From the NCBI RefSeq assembly GCF_000812025.2, contig NZ_JWJE02000003.1, forward strand, positions 1-64,000: DNA of 64,000 bases, in the 5' to 3' direction. The translations under genes and the position numbers were made by a program. Below, in pieces: positions 59,514 to 64,000 of this stretch (its first letter is position 1; each line of letters begins with the position of its first letter). This stretch comes from Bacillus thermotolerans. Lineage in GTDB: Bacteria > Bacillota > Bacilli > Bacillales > Domibacillaceae. The notes beneath the pieces were generated by a model. That model was not told the DNA's origin. It ran no database searches and saw only the letters and a list, made by a program, of their open reading frames with translations.

Positions 59514-60083
59514 ATGGCCACAGATACCGATACATTTCCCTTGCTTGAGACTAAAAGATTAGTATTAAGAAAAGTGACAAAAGAAGATGCGAACAGCCTG
59601 TTGAATTACCTGTCAGATGAAGAGGTAGTGAAATATTATGGGGTAGAACCTTTTAAGTCATTAAGCGATGCCTTGGATGAGATTTCATGGTACCAATCCA
59701 TTCAAGACAACAAAACGGGGATTAGATGGGGAATTACTTTAAAAGAGCAAGGAACTGTTATTGGCAGCTGCGGTTTCCATAACATTGTTTCTCAGCATTT
59801 CCGTACTGAAATTGGCTTTGAATTGAGTAAAGAGCAGTGGGGAAAAGGTATAGCTGCTGAAGCAGTGGAAGCTATAATAGGTTACGGATTTGAACATATG
59901 AATTTCCAACGCATAGAGGCATTAATAGAGCCCCCTAATCTCTCTTCACAAAAGTTAGTGGAAAAGTTAGGCTTTATCAGGGAAGGGTTATTGAAAAATT
60001 ACGAGTTTACATGTGGCAAGTTTGATGATTTATATATGTATTCTTTGTTGAAGCAAGACTTTGATGAAAGCAAAAATAGTTAA
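59514..60083 (+). CDS. GNAT-family N-acetyltransferase (RimJ/RimL type)
   Basis: Acetyltransferase of 189 aa. ETKRLVLRKVTKEDA starts the fold; the acetyl-CoA site is EIGFELSKEQWGKGIAAEAV, followed by RIEALIEPPN and the C-terminal LGFIREG motif. RimJ/RimL relatives acetylate ribosomal protein N-termini, antibiotics or other amines; the substrate is unknown. GGAGAGG lies 6 nt before the ATG. It is a single plus-strand gene among minus-strand backbone genes between hprK and yvlD and has its own terminator, so it may be an insertion. Confidence 0.88.
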   Translation: MATDTDTFPLLETKRLVLRKVTKEDANSLLNYLSDEEVVKYYGVEPFKSLSDALDEISWYQSIQDNKTGIRWGITLKEQGTVIGSCGFHNIVSQHFRTEIGFELSKEQWGKGIAAEAVEAIIGYGFEHMNFQRIEALIEPPNLSSQKLVEKLGFIREGLLKNYEFTCGKFDDLYMYSLLKQDFDESKNS

Positions 60084-60120
60084 ACGCAAACTTATAGGCA
60101 GCGTGGTATTATAAAGGTCA

Positions 60121-60156
60121 AAAAGCTTGAGGTTTAAAAAATCCCCTCAAGCTTTT
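60121..60156. terminator. Terminator of the GNAT gene (bidirectional)
   Basis: AAAAGCTTGAGG and CCTCAAGCTTTT form a perfect 12-bp stem with a 12-nt loop; TTGTG follows on the plus strand and TGACC on the minus strand after the A/T end of the stem. Confidence 0.82.
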
Positions 60157-60232
60157 TTGTGTGCTATTTAACCTGTGATTTTGAATTTTCTCCACAATAT
60201 CCGAACGGCTTACTCTCAAACAGGGCACCCTT

Positions 60233-60586
60233 CTATGTTCGTCTTTTATCAAGAATAGTCAGCTGTAAAACAAGATTAAAAAGAGACATAATGACCGATA
60301 TCAGCAAGGCCATGCCAAATCCGGAAATTTCAAAGGCTGATCCCATAATGCCGTCTGTAATCATCAATGTGAACGCGTTAATCACGAACAGGAAAAGCCC
60401 CAGTGTAATAAACGTAATTGGCAAGGTTAGCAATACAAGAATGGGGCGGACAATCGCATTTAAAATCGACAGGATCAGGCTGGCGATAAGAGCGGAGCCA
60501 AAGCTGTCCACCTCTAAGCCCGCGAAATAACCAGAAATGGCAATGAATAAAATGGCGTTAATAACAACACTTACAAGCCAAAACAT
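60233..60586 (-). CDS. yvlD: Phage-holin-family-4-like membrane protein YvlD
   Basis: Membrane protein of 117 aa with four hydrophobic segments, matching YvlD in length and pattern (LILSILNAIVRPILVLLTLPIT, split over residues 35-56; then LGLFLFVINAFTLM). ATG 60586 is used; the reading to 60709 lies inside yvlB. It is 7 bp after the yvlB stop with a weak ribosome-binding site, suggesting coupled translation. The family (DUF360) has no proven function and is linked to envelope stress in Bacillus. Confidence 0.9.
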   Translation of the reverse strand: MFWLVSVVINAILFIAISGYFAGLEVDSFGSALIASLILSILNAIVRPILVLLTLPITFITLGLFLFVINAFTLMITDGIMGSAFEISGFGMALLISVIMSLFNLVLQLTILDKRRT

Positions 60587-60593
60587 GACTGGC

Positions 60594-61772
60594 CTATTCA
60601 CCGTCCGCGGTTGAGGAAGGCGAATCGGTGCCATTTGGCTCTTTATCGTCGGTCGCTGGCAGCGTGATTTCTTGAACGGACACGGAGCCCGTTTTCGTTT
60701 CTGCCTCAATTACAATGTTATCAAGCGCCTGAACCTCGCTTTCGAAGCGGACCATCTTCTGCACCATTTCTTCCTTCTCTTCAACCTTTCTCATGCCCTC
60801 TTCCGGGAGCTGGAAATATCCAAGGTTCGTACGTAAGACGCCTTTCATAGACGTATCTTTCGGCACGTAAATCTCAATATTCCCTGTCACCGCCTGGGCT
60901 TTAACTGTGTGAGCTCCTCCTGCCTTTACGTCACACAGCACGTTGCCATTAAACGACTTAATGTCTGTGTAGCCAATAGCCCCTACGACATGTACGGCAC
61001 CATTAAAGGAGCTTGCTTCTGCTTTTTGGCCCTCACAGTCGATGATATGGATCTGTCCGTTTCCTGTCTCTCCTTCAAATTCGGTGACCTTCGAACGCTT
61101 GATTTCAATTTTGCCATTCGCTGTTTTGACTTCTAGAGAATAGACGTCCATATCATGCATAGAGAAGGAGCCGTTAAACAGCTTGATTGCTGCTTCATGA
61201 AGAGCTTCTTCGGGTACATAAAGGACCGTATCTACTTTCATCAGCTTCAAGCCGACGGAGAAGGACAGCTTTTCATCCCGCGCATAGAAGACGCTATTCT
61301 TAATGAATGCTTCCCTCGCTTCATCTTCATCATCAGCCCCGTATAGCTTAACATGACATTCGGCTCGGACTCCTTTTTCCTTCCAGGGCTTAATGGTAAA
61401 GTTTCCGTTCGCCTCTTCTACTTTAATGCGTCGAGGCACAAAATCCTTTTCCTCAAACACATGGGAGATTTCAACCGTTTTTCCGAGTGGAAACTCAATA
61501 TCCCTCACCCTCTGCATAGCCGATTGAACAAACTGAAACACTTTATCTCTTGATTGATAGGCATTGCTTTTAAATTCCCGGCTTTGCTTCTGTCCCGATG
61601 AGCTGAAGCGCTGGGCTAAGCCAATGAGCTCGTCCAGAAGGTTCTCTCTTCTTTCTTTTCGCGCGTTCTGTCCCGGTTCCTTCTCCAGTGCTTCGAGCAG
61701 TGTCAATGCCTCGTTTGCTGAAATCAACCCGGATTCTACCATTTCTAAAATTCGTTTCTTCTCTTCGTTCAA
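60594..61772 (-). CDS. yvlB: DUF4097 envelope-stress protein YvlB-like
   Basis: Protein of 392 aa. The N-terminal helical segment (about 1-30, EEKKRILEMVESGLISANEA) is a SHOCT-like or LiaG-like module; the C-terminal half is a DUF4097 beta-helix made of repeats such as VKTANGKIEI, GETGNGQIHI, SSFNGAVHV and AVTGNIEIYV. No signal peptide. TTG 61772 is chosen because GGAG lies 8 nt upstream; ATG 61790 has none. It lies between uvrA and yvlD; B. subtilis has yvlA and yvlC beside it, both absent here. Confidence 0.9.
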   Translation of the reverse strand: MNEEKKRILEMVESGLISANEALTLLEALEKEPGQNARKERRENLLDELIGLAQRFSSSGQKQSREFKSNAYQSRDKVFQFVQSAMQRVRDIEFPLGKTVEISHVFEEKDFVPRRIKVEEANGNFTIKPWKEKGVRAECHVKLYGADDEDEAREAFIKNSVFYARDEKLSFSVGLKLMKVDTVLYVPEEALHEAAIKLFNGSFSMHDMDVYSLEVKTANGKIEIKRSKVTEFEGETGNGQIHIIDCEGQKAEASSFNGAVHVVGAIGYTDIKSFNGNVLCDVKAGGAHTVKAQAVTGNIEIYVPKDTSMKGVLRTNLGYFQLPEEGMRKVEEKEEMVQKMVRFESEVQALDNIVIEAETKTGSVSVQEITLPATDDKEPNGTDSPSSTADGE

Positions 61773-61851
61773 GGTTAGCACTCCATTCATTCAAGAATTG
61801 GCTTTCTGTCTATACTTACGAAGATTAATGGGAAAAGTTTCACGTTTTTCA

Positions 61852-64000
61852 CTATTCACGCTGGCGATCACGTTCTAATATTCTCTTCAAATACCGTCCT
61901 GTATAGGATTCTTCCGTTTCTGCAATCACTTCCGGCGTACCAGAGGCCACGATCGTACCGCCTCTGTCCCCGCCTTCAGGACCAAGGTCCACAATGTAGT
62001 CGGCAGTTTTAATGACATCAAGGTTATGCTCGATCACTAGAACGGTGTCCCCGTTTTCCACCAGGCGCTGTAAAACGCTGAGCAGCCGGGAGATATCATC
62101 GGCATGCAGGCCAGTCGTCGGTTCATCCAAGATATAGAAGGAGCGGCCTGTAGAACGGCGATGAAGCTCAGAAGCAAGCTTTACGCGCTGGGCTTCCCCG
62201 CCGGACAGAGTGGTCGCCGGCTGGCCGAGCTTAATATAGCCAAGCCCCACGTCAGCAATCGTCTGCAGCTTGCGTTTAATTTTAGGAATATTTTCAAAGA
62301 ACACAAGCGCATCCTCTACGGTCATATTCAGTACATCGGAAATGTTTTTGCCTTTATATTTTATCTCAAGTGTCTCCCGGTTATAGCGCTTGCCGTGACA
62401 AACTTCACACGGAACATATACATCCGGCAAAAAGTGCATCTCAATTCTAATAATGCCGTCACCTCTGCAGGCTTCGCAACGGCCGCCCTTGACGTTAAAG
62501 CTGAAGCGGCCTTTCTTATAGCCGCGCACCTTCGCCTCATTTGTTGCAGAAAACACTTCACGAATATCGTCAAATACTCCTGTGTACGTAGCTGGGTTGG
62601 AGCGAGGGGTACGACCAATTGGTGATTGGTCAATATCAATGACTTTATCTAAATACTCAATCCCCTTTACCTCTCTGTGCTTGCCCGGCTTCTGCTTCGC
62701 ACGGTTCAGCTTTTGGGCGAGCGCTTTATGAAGGATATCGTTCACAAGCGTGCTTTTGCCTGAACCGGATACGCCCGTTACAGCAGTAAACGTACCAAGC
62801 GGAAATCTCGCTTTCACGTTTTTTAAGTTATTTTCCTTGGCTCCTATCACTTCTACCCAACGGTCGGTCGGCTCGCGGCGCTCCCTCGGCAGCGGAATAA
62901 ATTTCTTCCCTGATAAATACTGGCCGGTCAGAGACTTCTCATCCTTCATGACTTCTTCAGGAGTGCCGGCAGAGATGACCTCGCCGCCATGAACCCCAGC
63001 ACCTGGTCCAATATCAATTAAGTAGTCGGCTGCCATCATTGTATCTTCATCATGCTCGACAACAATAAGGGTATTCCCAATATCCCGCATGTTCTGCAGT
63101 GTTTTAATCAAACGGTCATTGTCTCGCTGATGAAGGCCAATAGACGGCTCGTCCAGAATATAGAGCACACCTGTAAGCCTTGAACCAATCTGTGTCGCCA
63201 GCCGAATCCGCTGAGCTTCTCCGCCTGAAAGCGTGCCGGCTGAGCGGCTGAGCGTCAGATAATCCAGTCCAACATCATTCAAAAAGCCAAGACGCTCCTG
63301 GATTTCTCTTAAAATAAGCGCAGCGATCTTTCTTTCTTTTTCAGTCAATTCCAGTTCAGCAAAGAATGTCTTCGCTTCTACAATGGAGAAGTCCGCCGTT
63401 TCGCTAATGTGAAGACCGTTTACCTTTACAGCGAGAGCTTCCTTCTTCAGACGGTGACCTCGGCACGTCGTACACTTCTGCTCTCCCATATATTTTTCCA
63501 TCTGCTCACGTATGAAGTCAGAACTAGTCTCTTTATAGCGGCGCTCAACGTTGTTCAAGATGCCCTCAAAATAAATGTGGTTTTCACGGATTTGCCCAAA
63601 ATCATTTTCATAGCGGAAATGAATCCGTTCTTTTCCTGAACCGTGCAGGATCTTGTCTAGCTGCTCCTTAGGCAAATCCTTTACCGGTACATCCATATCA
63701 ATACCGTAATGGCGGCAGACCGATTCCAGCAGCTGCGGATAATATTGCGAGCTTGTCGGCTGCCAAGGGGCGATCGCGCCTTCTTTCAAGGTTAAATCAG
63801 GGTCCGGGATGACAAGCTCGACATCCACCTTTTGCTTATAGCCGATGCCATCACAGGTCGGGCAAGCGCCAAATGGGCTGTTAAAGGAGAACATGCGCGG
63901 TTCCAGCTCACCGATAGAAAAGCCGCAATGCGGGCAGGCATGATGCTCAGAAAATAGCAGCTCTTCCTTGCCGATGACATCAATGATGACATTCCCTTCA
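61852..64000 (-). CDS. uvrA: UvrABC system protein A (partial, 5' end beyond the window)
   Basis: C-terminal about 716 residues of the 950-aa excinuclease ATPase; the frame is open to position 63999. Visible: a zinc-finger pair (CPHC then CPTC), first ABC signature [12 protein letters not shown] with Walker [13 protein letters not shown], second P-loop [11 protein letters not shown], second zinc finger (CEAC then CEVC), second signature [12 protein letters not shown], and [12 protein letters not shown]. UvrA finds bulky DNA lesions and loads UvrB. uvrB would be expected upstream, beyond the right edge. About 60 bp separate it from yvlB. Confidence 0.98.
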   Translation of the reverse strand, partial: EGNVIIDVIGKEELLFSEHHACPHCGFSIGELEPRMFSFNSPFGACPTCDGIGYKQKVDVELVIPDPDLTLKEGAIAPWQPTSSQYYPQLLESVCRHYGIDMDVPVKDLPKEQLDKILHGSGKERIHFRYENDFGQIRENHIYFEGILNNVERRYKETSSDFIREQMEKYMGEQKCTTCRGHRLKKEALAVKVNGLHISETADFSIVEAKTFFAELELTEKERKIAALILREIQERLGFLNDVGLDYLTLSRSAGTLSGGEAQRIRLATQIGSRLTGVLYILDEPSIGLHQRDNDRLIKTLQNMRDIGNTLIVVEHDEDTMMAADYLIDIGPGAGVHGGEVISAGTPEEVMKDEKSLTGQYLSGKKFIPLPRERREPTDRWVEVIGAKENNLKNVKARFPLGTFTAVTGVSGSGKSTLVNDILHKALAQKLNRAKQKPGKHREVKGIEYLDKVIDIDQSPIGRTPRSNPATYTGVFDDIREVFSATNEAKVRGYKKGRFSFNVKGGRCEACRGDGIIRIEMHFLPDVYVPCEVCHGKRYNRETLEIKYKGKNISDVLNMTVEDALVFFENIPKIKRKLQTIADVGLGYIKLGQPATTLSGGEAQRVKLASELHRRSTGRSFYILDEPTTGLHADDISRLLSVLQRLVENGDTVLVIEHNLDVIKTADYIVDLGPEGGDRGGTIVASGTPEVIAETEESYTGRYLKRILERDRQRE

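Overview
The window is a chromosomal segment of a Bacillaceae bacterium (low-GC Firmicute, genus not determined). The evidence is gene content and order: ssrA-smpB-rnr-est-secG, the cggR-gapA-pgk-tpiA-gpmI-eno operon, sigL, clpP, crh-whiA-yvcK-rapZ, trxB-yvcD, hisZGDBHAFI, ppaX-yvoD-lgt-hprK and yvlD-yvlB-uvrA follow the known Bacillus subtilis backbone. Almost every gene is on the minus strand; the exceptions are clpP, one GNAT acetyltransferase and one small unknown ORF.

Region by region. 1-9.9 kb: a seven-gene, Fur-controlled operon for a citrate-hydroxamate siderophore of the schizokinen/rhizobactin-1021 type (dat, ddc, IucA/C synthetase, acetyltransferase, N-hydroxylase, MFS exporter, second IucA/C synthetase). 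Its terminator hairpin is followed by what looks like the 5' end of a group II intron running off the left edge. 10-16.5 kb: YvbH, a small unknown ORF, a YkoGH-like two-component system with two PepSY proteins, a CarD-family regulator and an ornithine-cyclodeaminase-family enzyme. 16.5-20.6 kb: a YclNOPQ-type siderophore ABC importer with two Fur-box regions. 20.9-21.5 kb: a short-chain dehydrogenase remnant beside tmRNA, which marks the border between accessory and backbone DNA.

21.6-49.1 kb: backbone genes for trans-translation and RNA decay, central glycolysis under CggR, sigma-54, tRNA-Arg(CCG), ClpP under a CtsR operator, an HPr-like Crh, WhiA, YvcK, RapZ, Nudix, thioredoxin reductase and the complete histidine operon. 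49.3-55.1 kb: a block inserted between hisZ and yvoF, with an SLC13/DASS carboxylate transporter, a CitA/DcuS-type sensor with its response regulator, and a CstA transporter; both transporter genes have cre-like sites. 55.3-64 kb: yvoF, ppaX, yvoD, lgt, hprK, a GNAT, yvlD, yvlB and the 3' part of uvrA (cut by the right edge).

How it fits together: low iron should derepress siderophore synthesis, export and uptake through Fur. Carbon status links CggR/glycolysis, HprK and Crh with the cre-bearing transporter genes. Many genes overlap by 4 bp (ATGA or GTGA), so most blocks are tightly coupled operons. No CRISPR array, complete insertion sequence or prophage was seen. The points most worth a second look are the intron end after a terminator, a Crh-locus protein that has His15, an unusually short tmRNA tag, and 11-bp-phased direct repeats in front of both PepSY genes.
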